Assembly (NCBI GenBank): GCA_030544235.1
Contig: CM060464.1
Span: 33,747,602 to 33,811,601, forward strand
DNA from: Lepturacanthus savala
Taxonomy: Eukaryota > Chordata > Actinopteri > Scombriformes > Trichiuridae
Direction: 5' to 3'
Length of the DNA stretch: 64,000 nucleotides
Shown: positions 34,141-46,054 of the stretch, piece after piece
Position numbering within the stretch: the first letter of the stretch is position 1
Layout of the letters: every line of letters begins with the position of its first letter
Translations under genes and position numbers: made by a program
Notes under the pieces: generated by a model
Told to the model about the DNA's origin: nothing
What the model saw: the letters and a program-made list of their open reading frames with translations, nothing else
Database searches by the model: none

Positions 34141-37100
34141 TCGGTAAGATCACAATATTTAATACCAAATCGGACTAAGGTGTTCAAAACTGATTTTCCT
34201 ACTGGGAACATGATCCGGTTAAATAGTAAGTCTGGGAACCGATGCCCAGCTTTTCACGTGCGCTGCTCTGATATTAACCTTCAGGGTTAAGGGACGTTTA
34301 CAGACCACCAGGATATGATAAAAGATTGATTAAAAATGTGTTTAAAATGATAAATACGGAAGCATCAGGTGTGCTGATATGTGGAGGGGACTGGAATATC
34401 CACCTGCACCCCTTTCGGAACTCCACAAACAGGAAAAAGAACATAAAACCTGAAGCTTTATATACAAAAAAACTGCTTAACGAAATAGATATAATGGACG
34501 TATGGAGGGAATCCGATTGACAAATGTTTTACTTTTTTCTCCCATTCACACTCTACGCATTCAAGAATTGACTATTTTTTTATGTTCAAAGCCGAGAATG
34601 GTGAAATGTGACATAGGGGTAAGAGACATTTCTGATCACACGGGGGTATACCTGACATTACACTTAGACAACAGACTTAAGGAGACTCTATGGAGACTAA
34701 ACACCAACCTCTTAAGCGACCCTCAATGTCAAAGATTTATTAAGGAAGAACTTATGTAATATATGTCATATAACAATAATGGGACCGTGTCCCCCAGTAC
34801 ACTTTGGGATGCAGCCAAGGCTGTTATTAGGGGCAAACTTATAATGTGGTCTGCCCGGAAGAAGAAGGAAAAAGAGAAACAAATGAATGACCCGACTGCA
34901 AAACTAAAATCCTTGGAGAGCAGACTTATGAAGCAAACTGACACTGATGTTTTAAACGAAATACGGGACACAAAACAAACTCTAAATAACATATATGAAA
35001 ACCAAATAGAAAAAAAGAATTAGATTTATTAAACAAAATTATGAAAATGGCCCCAAATCTAAAAAACTGCTCGCATGGAGGATACGTAAGCAATTGGCAG
35101 AGAAATACATACTAGAGCTGTCATTTTAACACGTTAATTCGATTAATTAATTACACCGCAATTTAACACGTTAAATTTAACGCAATTAATTATGAGTATC
35201 AATGGTGGCGAAAATCCCATGTTAAATAAAGAAAACGATGTACTAAAGTCACATTAGTTAGTTAGTAGTTAGTTACATTATCCGAGTGCTGGAACAATTC
35301 CAGTGTGCTCGTTTCAGTGTAATCTACGCTGTTTCGGTGTCTGTCTGTGCCATTTGGCACGGAGCAACAAGTCTGAGCGCGTCTCTGGTTGCTATGCAAC
35401 GCGAGGCGAGCCGAGCTAAACAAATGCGATGATCTGATTGGTTCAAACCACACGTGTTTGGTCTCACAGAGCAAAACTATGTTGGCACAATGCAGCGCAA
35501 AATATACGACTTCTATTATTCATTTTTGAATTGCTATATTGAGCTTAAGTGACTTCTTTATTTTATTTCAGAATTTTATTTATTTAACTGAATTGTTGTA
35601 TTTGTTTTACATTTATGAATAATGCACTTGGTCTAACTGGTTTAATGTGCTAGACCTTTACTTTTGGATGTAATTCATGAAGCACAGTTCACCAATAAAA
35701 CATTGGATTTCAGATCTTCTCTTCTTACTGTATTCAATTGATTAGTCATGCATTACAATTTATTAATATCCTAGAATTCAAATTCTTTATCAGGAGACCT
35801 TTAGCGGATATGACATTAAAATGTGATTAATTCGATTAATTAATTACAAAATCCTGTAATTAATTCGATTAATTTTTTTAATCGATTGACAGCACTAATA
35901 CGTACATGATAAGATGTAATGATAAGATGTGTCATAAACTGGAAGACATTCAAAACTCTTTTTAAGTGTACTATAGGAACTTATACACGCAACCTCGGGC
36001 AGCCGAATCAACAGTTATATCAGACTTCTTAGCATGCCTAGATTTACCACCAGTAGGAACAGAACAGAATAGAATAATGACAAAGAGATAACAGAGGAAG
36101 AAATAAATATGGCCATAACGAAACTGAAAGAAAATATAATGTCAGGAGCTGACGGCTATGCATCTGAGTGGTACAAAACCTTCAGAGAAACTTTGGTACT
36201 AATACTAAAAGAATGTTTTAACTATACTCTTAAAGGGGGGGAGACACCACTTTCATGGAGACAAGCAATAATTTCAGTAATCCCTAAAGCAATTAATAAC
36301 AAGACAGAATGTAGTTCTCACAGAACCATATCAGTATTAAATATGGATTATAGAATATATGCATCAATCTTAGCAAAAAGAATGGAAAATATTGTCCCCG
36401 ATCTGATAGATCCAGATCAGACGGACAACCCAGGACAGCATATGGCGGGCCCTTCACCACATTGATCAAATGAGAAAAAGTAATTTGAAATCCGTAGTTA
36501 TTAGTCTAGATGCTGAAAAGGCTTTTGATTCGGTCCGTTGGGAATACTTATATATGGTGCTTAAACGCCTAGGCTTCAATGATCAGGTAATTGAATGCTT
36601 TAAATCTCTATACTGCTCCCCCACGGCAAGAATTAAAATAAACGGATCCTTATCCAAGACAGTGTTGCTTGAGAGGGGATGTCGTCAGGGATGCCCCCTT
36701 AATCCCACACTTTTTGCACTCTTTATTGAGCCATTGGCACAGGTAATAAGTGAGGATGAAGATATAACTGGGATACTGAGTGGAAACACACAATATAAAA
36801 TTTGCCTATATGCAGACATTCTCTTAACTCTCACTAACCCTCAAGTAAGTCTACCTAAATTAATGTCTCTACTTAAAGAATTTGGCTCATATTCTGGTTA
36901 CAAAATAAATTTACAGAAAACTCAGACTTTGACCTTTAACCTGGGACCACAAGAAAGCATTTATAGAACATGTAAATTTAAATGGGCAGGCAATGTAATC
37001 AAACACCTTGGAGTGCAAATACCAAAAGATTTAACTACCATATTTGACCATAACTATACCCCCATAACAGCGGACATTAAAGCAGACCTCAGTCGCTGGT

Positions 37101-38480
37101 TATTACCACCGACAAACATGTACAACCGGATAGAAATCATAAAGATGAATATACTACCCAAGCTCATACCTTTTTCAGTGTATACCTCCCAGGTAATTCA
37201 TCGAATGGAATATGATGATATCAACATTTATTTGAAAAAAATAAAAACCACGGATTAGTTTTAAGACATTACAGCTGCCTAAGGACAAAGGTGGAATGGC
37301 CCTTGCCCTGCCTGGAAGATTATTATAGGGCAGTACAGCTGCGATTTCTGGTCTGCTGGTGTGATCCTGAATGCGATGCAAAATGGAAGGACTTGGAACA
37401 AAATTTAATGAGAGTACCTCTCCCGTCTATATTGGGAGACAAAACCCTCCAAAAAAAATACTTGGATGAATCAATTAATTGGATTGTAACACCTCTAAAC
37501 ATCTGGCACAGAAAACTTAGAGACCCGAAATTTGAACACGAATATTACGATGAGTGGCACTTGATCCGGATTTCACACCAGCAGAACTGGACAGCAGATT
37601 TAGACACTGGACAGAACTGGGTATCACCTCATACTGCAAAGTTTCCTCTGGATAAAATACTGGATTAGATCCCTTTCAACGCCTCACAGAAACTCATGAT
37701 CTGGACAAACGCGATTTCTTCAGATACCTTCAACTAAGACACTATTTTAATAAAAACATAAAAACTATTGGAGAAGAAGGAATGAACCTGATCAGGATAT
37801 ATAAGGCATGGAAGGGTGATACTGACAGAAAACTGATCTCCAGGATTTATTCTGCTCTACAACTGGACAGGGGTCATTCCACAATGTATATTAAATCAAG
37901 ATGGGAGAAAGAAGCTAACATACAGTTAACTGAAGATGACTGGGTAAACATTTGTAGGACACAATCCACTACCTCCAGCTCAGATCTGTGGAGAGAATTC
38001 ACCTGGAAAAACAATTTAAGGTTTTTCATAACTCCCAAAATTAAAAGCTTACAGACCAACAACCCAGAACACGGACAGTGTTGAAGAAGGTGTGGTGACA
38101 TGTCTGCTGGCCACTTCCATATATTTTGGGATTGCCCTAATATTTCTTCATATTGGGTAGAGGTAGTAACAGCAATCAGCTCAATAATTAACATGCAGCT
38201 TGACCTAAGCTTCAGTGTTATATATTTAGGAAACACCGATTGTGATGAATAAACAAGATAGGTACTTATTACAAATACTATTAGCAAGTAGTAAGAAAGC
38301 AATAACCAGGAAATGGCTGAGTAATGAGTGCCCGACAATTTTACTTGGACCAGAAGCAATCTCATTGATTTTGGAATGCTCTGTGTGGAGAATTTTGAAC
38401 TTTTCCGTGCTGAGATTCCCAAATTAGACACCATGATGAACGTGTGGAGGAACACGCACCCCTGGGGGGCACCCTGTTTC
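34141..38480 (+). pseudogene. L1 ORF2 (endonuclease + reverse transcriptase), broken
   Basis: The endonuclease part is short. FNTKSD...GVQN near 34,145 is joined early to VYRPPGYD (34,292), then GGDWN (34,388) and ISDHTGVYL (34,637). After the hAT insertion the reverse transcriptase reads GADGYASEWYK (36,140), SLDAEKAFDSVRWEYL (36,505), LERGCRQGCPLNPTLFALFIEPLAQ (in part, 36,670) and then YADILL (36,810). The usual YADD box here has only one Asp: three bases are missing in frame, so the polymerase is catalytically dead even before other damage. A stop follows at 37,256, with further frame breaks at 37,290-37,680 and 38,084. The C-terminal CCHC-like part is not clear. Confidence 0.85.
35113..35897. 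mobile_element. hAT-type non-autonomous element (785 bp) inside L1
   Basis: Inverted ends are TAGAGCTGTCA and TGACAGCACTA (one mismatch). The 8-bp target duplication is ATACATAC/ATACGTAC (35,105-35,112; 35,898-35,905). Sub-terminal DNA is full of ATTAATTCGATTAAT palindromes, common in hAT elements of fish. The internal segment 35,243-35,425 is the reverse complement of part of the other hAT element (24,720-24,905). Confidence 0.88.
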
Positions 38481-38898
38481 ACTACGGACTGAAATGTTAA
38501 ACCGAGAGTGACTCATGTGAGAGCTATGGACATGAAGGCCCGTTAGGCCAACTCATTTTATTTATTATTATTATTTTTTTCCAAATATCAGCTATGAGTG
38601 ATATCTTGCATTTTATTTTGCTATAGATGGCCCTGTCTGTTGTACCTGTATTATGTACATATGTATTTTGTGAAAACTTTGCATATTTAAATGTTAAAAG
38701 AAAGTATAAAAATAAGTGCACCGATGTGGTGTCATAAAATGACACTGAGGGTGTCAAATTTTAACACGATTAAAGAGTGAAAATATTAACACTGTTAAGT
38801 GTAATTTTTACTCAGAATCCGTCAGAATTATATGAACTCAGGAAAAGTGTTCAGATTAACTCTATGCAAGTTGAATTAACACTTGTGATTTTGCTGTG

Positions 38899-39812
38899 TA
38901 TGTTCAAATACACACACACACACACACACACACACCAATAAACTCCATTGACTTAGATTACTGTGTGATATTATTGACTACAAATAAATACCAGAGATAC
39001 ACTGTTTACATCTTTACTGCAATACTTTACTACATTAACTCACAAGACTAGCTAGATGTGTTTATTAAAACTCAACTAAAAGTAAAGTCACTATATAAAT
39101 AATAATAATAATAATAATACATTTTATTTATTGGGCGCCTTTCGTAGCCTCAAGGTCGCCTTACATAAAGTATATTAAGAACAGTAGTATTGTTTAGGCA
39201 ATACTAGAAACAGAATAATAAACTGATTAATATCTGACTGAAAATGACTGATGTCAATAACAATATTCTGATATATTATACAGTACATAATACTGATGTA
39301 CTTTTTAACTGCAAAACTTTAACTCCATTAAGATCACACGACAGTGATTAATAAACGCTCATTCTATCAAAAGCAGATTTTCACACACACACCCTCCAAA
39401 TACAGTAACAGTAGTTATGTCTTACACAAAGGGCTAAGAAGCTAGCGGCCTAACGGCACTAATGCTAACAATAACCAAAATACACGAACAAAAACAACAA
39501 TCCTGTCAAAAATATAAATTTTCCTCACCAAGAAACACCCACCCAGTCATAGTACGAAACACACACACGCGGCTAACAACAGCATTAATGCTAACATCAC
39601 ACATCATCATCACACGACCAAAAAAGCAAATCCTGACAAAAACGTAACTTTTCGTCTCGGACACAGACTGCCACGCGGACATAAAACCATTTAAATACTA
39701 AAACTGACAGCAGTTATGTCAGAAGCACTCTGGCGAAGTAGCTAACAGGCTAATGCTAACGGGATGACGAGGCAAAGAAAACAGTCATTTACTCAGAAGA
39801 AGTCTATCTTAC
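38899..39812. other. Non-coding DNA between EnSpm end and promoter-like exon
   Basis: A short (CA)n tract lies at 38,911-38,934. The sequence TTTATTGGGCGCCTTTCGTAG (39,128-39,148, in part) resembles the tail of a dispersed retroelement. It is repeated in the right arm at 52,300-53,200. No gene is seen. If the exon at 39,813 belongs to a minus-strand transcript, this is intron. Confidence 0.5.
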
Positions 39813-40107
39813 CTGTTGAAGCCGGTCACAGGCGTCCGAGATCCAAGGAAACGATTAAATAATCCACAAAAATGCAATTTTCCTCGAAATCTGTCTAATA
39901 GTTCAATAAACAGCAGAGCAGCAGCAAAGTCCTTTGTTCTCTGAGTGGTAGTGTTGTGTCGGGTGAACGAACGAATCAAAAGAACTAGTTCTTTTTGTGA
40001 ACGGGGTGAACTAGTTCACTTCCTCGAAAAGACCCGTTCTTTTCGTTCGCGGCGTCCTTAATTGGCTGACCAGTCTGGTCACCAATCATATTTCCTCCCT
40101 GGGCGGG

Positions 40108-40110
<3 letters not shown>
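39813..40110 (-). promoter_or_regulatory. Promoter-like region and non-coding first exon, left arm
   Basis: On the minus strand an exon-like stretch ends at a strong donor, TTCAACAG|GTAAGATAG (exon end 39,813). Upstream lie CCAAT motifs (reverse at 40,061-40,065, forward at 40,082-40,086) and a GC box GGGCGG (40,101-40,106). CpG content is higher than around it. Palindromes GAACTAGTTC occur at about 39,980 and 40,008. The whole unit is duplicated inverted at 51,974-52,305. If real, transcription from this copy would run left through the EnSpm element towards the SGNH-like exons at 22,000-20,894, whose intron the transposon would then occupy. That link is inference. Confidence 0.4.
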
Positions 40111-40189
<79 letters not shown>

Positions 40190-41866
40190 GTGCTCCGCCG
40201 AGCTGTTCACTTTGGGAATTGTAGTTCACTTTGAAGAATTAGTTCATTTCAGATCGTGGGGGAGGGGTTGGGGCGTGTATCTATGTGTGTATGTGTGTGC
40301 TGGTGTGTTTCCTATTCGACAATAAAATGCAACAAAATGATTTCTGATTTATTGGTTATTTTTAATAAGGATAATAATGATAACAATAGTTATTATTATT
40401 ATTAATAATAATGTTAACAGTATTATTGTTGTTCTTGTTTTTAACCAACCTTTACTGTAAAATGTCTGAGTTTTAAAAAGCTATATATTTAAAAAAAAAA
40501 AAAAAAAAAACAGTACAAGAGCGAACCGTACACTGAACGGCTTCCCCTTAAAGTCAGTGGATTCGTTCAGAACTATTTCACGCGAAGCCGTTCACTAAAT
40601 GGCTCAGACCTACGGGCAAGTGGTTCAGTGAACGGTTCGCACCCACTAGCAGGGAAGCGGTTCACTGAACGGTTCGCACCCACTAACAGGGAAGCGGATC
40701 AGTGAATGGTTCGCACCCACTTAGAGGAAAGTAGGTCAGTGAACAGCTCACACCCACTTAGAGGAAAGTAGTTCAGTGAACGGTTTGCACCCACTTAGAG
40801 GAAAGTAGTTCAGTGAACAGCTCACACCCACTTAGAGGAAAGTAGTTCAGTGAACGGTTTGCACCCACTTAGAGGAAAGTAGTTCAGTGAACAGCTCACA
40901 CCCACTTAGAGGAAAGTAGTTCAGTGAACGGTTTGCACCCACTTAGAGGAAAGTAGTTCAGTGAACCTCACTGAACTACTTTCCTCTAAGTGTGTGCGAG
41001 CCGTTCACTGATCCATTATTATTTTTTATTTTTTTCAATACACACCATCTTAATATTATGTTAATAGTTAATTTCACACTTGTTCGTTTATTTTTGATTG
41101 TACATTTAAGGACACATACACCAACAGTACAAGAGCGAACCGTACACTGAACGGCTTCCTCTTAAAGTCAGTGGATTCGTTCAGAACTACTACGGTTCGC
41201 ACCCACTTAGAGGAAAGTAGTTCAGTGAACTTGACTGAACTACTTTCCTCTAAGTGGGTGCGAGCCATTCATTGATCCATTATTATTTTTTATTTTTTTC
41301 AATACACAGCATCTTAATATTATGTTGATAGTTAATTTCATACTTGTTTGTTTATTTTTGATTGTACATTTAAGGACACATACACCAACAGTACAAGAGC
41401 GAACCGTACACTTTATTTTTTTCAATACACAGCATCTTAATATTATGTTAATAGTTAATTTCATACTTGTTTGTTTATTTTTGATTGTGCATTTAATTGA
41501 GCAGTTATTTTTGTCAAATAAAATAAGCTGGTGGTTCCATGTCTGACATCAGAAATCATTTTGTTGCATTTTATTTGTTGAATAGGAAAGCAGAAAGCGC
41601 AGAGTGAACGAAATGAATGAAATGAATGTTTTTTTTTACTGAATGATCTGAACTGAACTAGTTCTTCAAAGTGAACGACAATTCCCATAACTACTGTGGA
41701 GTGGAGCTGAGAGTCAAAGGGAGAGAACAAGATGGCCGCTGTCTATGCTGGATGATGACGTCAGTCCTTCCAGAAGATTCCGAAACCGATAAATTTGATA
41801 ATTCAACGATTTAGAGATTAAAAAGTAATTATTTTATTCATCATTATTTTACCCCTGAAAGTCCTG
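40111..41866 (-). repeat. Minisatellite-bearing dispersed repeat, copy 2 (left arm)
   Basis: Reverse complement of copy 1 (28,014-29,760) and of copy 3. A (GT)n tract occupies 40,111-40,182. 37-bp units fill 40,600-41,270 with a hairpin centre near 40,968. AT-rich 110-bp units and the CRE/YY1-like pair (41,729-41,763) follow. Confidence 0.88.
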
Positions 41867-42026
41867 AGTAGTTTAAATGTGTATTCATAGTTTTTACTCC
41901 TTTTTTTCTTGATGTGATCCTGATATATTCTATATGTATTTGAAAGTCCTGAGTAGTTTAAATGTGTATTCATAGTTTTTACTCCTTTTTTTCTTGATGT
42001 GATCCTGATATATTCTATATGTCTTT
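41857..42026. repeat. 85-bp tandem duplication
   Basis: The segment starting GAAAGTCCTGAGTAG occurs at 41,857 and again at 41,942. The right arm has a single copy, so this duplication is specific to the left arm. Confidence 0.85.
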
Positions 42027-42114
42027 GTTTTAATGTTTTTTTTTTTTTTTTTTTAATTTTCTTGAGTCTCCTGACCAATAAACTGTGATTTATTTAGTTT
42101 TAACTTTAAATATA

Positions 42115-42886
42115 TCATACAGATCCACACTACTGCCAGTAGCAGGAGTCCTGAACTTGTCCACAGCATTTTCTCTCTATATCCGTGGGCATCTCCTGGC
42201 AGTTTGTGCAGCCACACCATGGGGGTCGCCCTGCAGCTGGGGGGTCTGATGGAGGGGCACTGGATGTAAGTTGGAGCACGTCGAACATTAGACTGAAGTC
42301 ACGGTCAGACGGAGCTCCAGCAGTTCATGTGATTGTTCTCAGTTCAAGTGAGTGAATCCTGGCCTGTAAATAAAATAACAAACTCTAAAGAACAGCCATA
42401 TTGTGCTTGTATTTTATGTATACAGACCATTATAGGTGAGTTAACAAGTCACTGAAAACTCGATTAAGATAAAAACAGTACTTTGTCAGAGGCAAGATAC
42501 GTTTAAAAAGTAATACTATTTGATTTGTAATGCATTTTCATTGAAAACAATCTCAAAGCGCTACATTAAAGCATAAGCTATACATGAAAACAATAAAAAC
42601 TAACAAAATAAAATCAGTTATAATGGGCTATTTAAAATGGATAACAGAGAAGTAATGTGATAAATACCTGCTCATCAGCAATCCTTCGGGCTTGAAGATC
42701 TTGTACTCTTTTTATGTCTTCGTCTACAAGACCACTTGTCTGGTCTCCGCGTGCCCTTCCTCTTTCTCTTCTTCCTCTTCGGGCCCTTGGTGCTCCTCTT
42801 ATATGTCGCTGGGGTTGTTCTCTGGATGTAGATGGCTCCGGAGTATAATCAGAATCAGAACCAACAAGGCTCTCGTCATGGAAGCT
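42115..42886 (-). pseudogene. P2X7-like mini-gene, left-arm copy, dead
   Basis: Two exons on the minus strand mirror the right-arm gene: exon 2 (42,886-42,668, 219 nt, open, SDSDY...REQPQRHVRG and an Arg/Gly-rich run) and exon 3 (42,363-42,115, 249 nt). Exon 3 has a 1-bp insertion near its start that leads to an early stop, a compensating 1-bp loss (CTGACCGTGAC), and a TAG near its end. It keeps WCGCTNCQEMP, so the Cys lost in the right copy is present here. The first coding exon is missing: homology to the right arm ends at 43,199, where satellite-edge DNA abuts. Confidence 0.75.
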
Positions 42887-43198
42887 CTAAATCAATGAAC
42901 AATTTATATAACACAGCTAAAAGTCAAACAAAACACACTTGTGATTCAGCTACATATTATAAACTTGATAAATTAGGATAACTTTAGCTATGATGTAAAG
43001 TTCTGCACACTACTGTAAAGATATTTGGTCATAAACATCACAATGTAACATTAGCAGCGAGGTAGTGTATGAATTGGGGCTGTTCAGAAAAAAAAAACAT
43101 AATGGTGATATACAACAAGGTGAACAGCTAACAGAGATTTGCTGTTTTTACTGGCATGAAATTTCTTACACCTATAAAATAAATAAATAAAAACAATT

Positions 43199-43577
43199 GT
43201 GAATTGTCTAGTTTTTCTTTAACCTTACTTCTCATCATTACAAACAGTGATTTCAACAACAACATCATTACATACTCACAATATATTTTAACTTTTAACG
43301 TTAGTATAGGCATTTCAGGCACTAGAGTGCGTTTGACCACTGTTGTTGATACAGTTGTTCTTCCTTGCACCCATTGGTGTATGTGAAGCCTAATATTTGA
43401 GATTGAACGAGGCCTTCCCATGGCTTCTTGATGAAATTATTTAAATTTGTGTGGCCTTCTGTCGCCTTTGTGCTATTCCTGTAGTAACTCCTGTGGTGAC
43501 CTTCATGCCAAAAGAATTTCACTTTGTTACTATAGATGTCTGGATTCTGGATGTCTGGAAAACGATGTCGGACTTTC
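43199..43577 (-). repeat. Array-edge flank fragment, loop copy
   Basis: Reverse complement of 15,937-16,314 with scattered differences. Its end at 43,199 matches 16,314 to the base (GACAATTCAC). On the minus strand a frame starting GKVRHRFPDIQNPDIY is open for about 90 codons to 43,322. The product is not recognised, although the first residues faintly recall the RIRxxFP stretch near the end of P2X7. Confidence 0.8.
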
Positions 43578-44275
43578 CCAGGTGAATTTCTAATCCAAAA
43601 CTATACCATTGTACATAAAATAAAAGGTAAATACGATTTTCTGTAAAAATATTTCACTGATTCAGGCATACATCGCTTTTCAACTTATTGTTCTCTTCCG
43701 ACCGAGAGAATGCTTATGGAGCGATAAAAACTTTAAAACCACATGAAAACAATAGCTTTCCCAGGTGAATTTCTAATCCAAAAGTATACCATTTCACATA
43801 AAGTATGAAGTAAACAAGATTTTCTGTAAAAATATTGTACTGATTTAGGCCTACATGGCTTTTTATCTTTTTGTGCTCTTCAGACCGAGAGAAAGCTTCT
43901 GGAGCCATAGAAAGTTTAAAACATGAACCACATGAAAACAATAGCTTTCCCAGGTGAATTCCTAATCCAAAACTATACCATTGTACACAAAATAAAAGGT
44001 AAACAAGATTTTCTGTAAAAATATTTCATTGATTTAGGCCTACAAGGCTTTTCATCTGATTGTGCTCTTCCGACCGAGAGAATGCTTATGGAGCAATAAA
44101 AGCTTTAAAACATGAACCACATGAAAACAATAGCTTTTCCATACCATTGTACATAAAGTAAAAGGTAAACAAGATTTTCTCTAAAAATATTTAACTGATT
44201 TAGGCCTACAAGGCTTTTCATCTCATTGTTCTCTTCCAAACGAGAGAAAGCTTATGGAGCACTGTACATTGCAGC
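43578..44275 (-). repeat. Decayed 189-bp satellite, loop copy (about 3.7 monomers)
   Basis: Four diverged partial monomers on the minus strand, recognisable by TAGCTTTCCCAGGTGAATT and GATTTTCTGTAAAAATATT. Indels break the 189-bp register (one copy lacks about 60 bp near 44,138). This is edge-type satellite far from the two main arrays. Confidence 0.9.
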
Positions 44276-45006
44276 TACACCACAAGTATAACTATAAGAA
44301 ACGACTGGATATTTTTTTTAACTTTTTTTTTTTTACGTTGATGCCCTTCAACTAAAAGAGTTTACAAAGAATGTGGTATAAACCATTCCATAGACATCTG
44401 GCATGGGTCGAAGAACTTGAGCAAAAAACTTATATTGGTATGTTCTGGACTCTCCTTACAAATGGTACATTAGCTACATTATAATGTATATTATTTAGGA
44501 TGTTTGAATACAGTAAATTCATTCTAAAAATAGAATGTTAATAATGTTAGAATTAATTTATTGATATATTGTCAGCCATTAATGCAATATGTAATCTCCA
44601 GCAGCTGGGCCGTTACCATGGTGACTAACTTCTCTGCTACATTTGAATTCATGACTATCCGACTAAATCTGGGGAGGCAGAAAGGCTACCTCTGGTCGGA
44701 CCACATGCCAAACAAATGGTCATAAATCGAAAACCGTAAAAGATGGTGACAAAATGATCAGATTTTCTGAGAGCAGGCTTTCCCCGGTCGTACTGATATA
44801 ATTTTTAATTCTGTGTAGAATTCACAGCTTGGTTAGTGGTATTTTTTCGATCACGACGACAGTCGTACCTACGTTTTGATATAACAATTATTGATGTGCA
44901 GTGAGTGCAGCAGTTACTACAGCAATTTACAAATTTATTTTTTTGGGCCATTTTCTCTCCCTCTACACTAACAATGACATCACCCACTCTATCTTCCTGA
45001 GACTCT
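44276..45006. other. Unassigned loop DNA
   Basis: AT-rich sequence with poly-T tracts (44,311-44,333). No gene or repeat family is recognised. Confidence 0.5.
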
Positions 45007-45198
45007 TAAAGCAAGAGTAACGAGATCGTTGGTTTTAAAAATGTAAGCAATAGAAAGTACAGATTCTTGTGTGAAAATGTAATGAGTAGAAGCCAGAAGT
45101 AGGCAGAAAAAAATTGTAATGGAGTAAAGGATAGATACCTAAAAAGTGTACTTAAGTACAGTAACAAAGTATTTGTACTTCGTTACTTGACACCTCTG
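45007..45198. mobile_element. hAT-like terminal fragment, copy a
   Basis: This 190-bp segment starts TAAAGCAAGAGTAACGAG and ends TTACTTGACACCTCTG. The outward end CAGAGGTGTCAAGTAAC is of a type very common in fish hAT elements. A direct copy lies at 47,775-47,965. Confidence 0.65.
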
Positions 45199-45204
45199 GT
45201 TTAG

Positions 45205-45355
45205 ATGTATTCAACACAGTTATGTTGAGTTCATTTAACAGAGTTATGGTGGAATTATTAAATAAAGCCATGTTGTATTTATTACACAAAGTCATATTTG
45301 ATTTAGTGAACAAAGTTATGTTAGACTTATTGAAGAAAGTTATATTGAAATCAAT
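45205..45355. repeat. Imperfect tandem repeat of about 30 bp
   Basis: Five or so degenerate units around the core ACAAAGTTATGTTGAATTTA follow directly after the hAT-like end. Unit length varies by a few bases. Confidence 0.6.
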
Positions 45356-46054
45356 GAACTAATGAGCTACTATATATATATATATTCAAATAAATGACAC
45401 AAAATTGAATTCCTTAAACTCACATTTATTTATAACAATCAAGTATGCAATTGTGTAACAATACAAGCCAAATGTGGTGGTCATCACCATCTAGAAAAAT
45501 ACATAGCATGTGTAACCAATGTAAACTGTTGCTTTTTTATTAAAGCAACATTCCGTTCCTTCAAAGTGCAAATGCTTCTTAAAGTTACATTTAAAAAAAA
45601 ATTCACTTTCAAAATTTCAATCAGAAAACATTTGGCTTTCAGATGACCAATACAAACAAAAATGTCAAAGTAACTGCCTGAGGTGATCCTAGGGTTACTG
45701 TACTTTTCAAAAAAGCAAAATAAATGGACCATTTTGCCAAGTCACAAAAACCCAAAACAGGCTGAAGAGTGTGGAGACTATAGTAGAGGAACGTTTTAAG
45801 TTATCTGTCTCTGGTTTGTCCTTTTGACTTTCAGTATGGCAGCTTTCAGTATGGCAGTACTAATACAAAGAAAATTGTCGACTCTTGAAGTTGCATTTGG
45901 CTGCTTTACGATTACTAAAATCTAGATGGCTAAAACAGCCCCCATACAAAAGTCAAATCAAAATGTTACCATGGTAAATGCCATCATGGCTGACTATGCA
46001 TTTTGCTACCAGTCTATCTTCACTAGATGTAGCTGTTTCAGGGATTTAAATTTC
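45356..46054. other. Unassigned loop DNA
   Basis: A short (TA)n tract at 45,371-45,385 is followed by AT-rich DNA with no convincing gene. The tail may be part of the retroviral element that begins at 46,055. Confidence 0.4.

Larger units (their letters stand above)
32960..38713 (+). mobile_element. L1-clade LINE, 5.75 kb, nearly full-length but dead
   Basis: Bounded by a 16-bp target duplication with one mismatch (AAGTGCACC[T/G]ATGTGG at 32,944-32,959 and 38,714-38,729). It ends in a short A-rich tail (AAAGTATAAAAAT). It contains an ORF1 with coiled coil and RRM-like part, and an ORF2 with endonuclease and reverse-transcriptase motifs. It is interrupted by a hAT element at 35,113-35,897. 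The 3' part is duplicated in inverted orientation at 53,370-54,490. Confidence 0.88.
37662..43199 (+). repeat. Inner inverted duplication, left arm (5.5 kb)
   Basis: This arm is the reverse complement of 49,055-54,350 apart from small changes. Shared in order: the L1 3' end, EnSpm right terminus, promoter-like exon, minisatellite repeat and P2X7-like exons. Differences include the SINE present only in the right arm (50,172-50,552) and an 85-bp tandem duplication only in the left (41,857-42,026). These differences argue against a simple assembly artefact. Confidence 0.9.
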
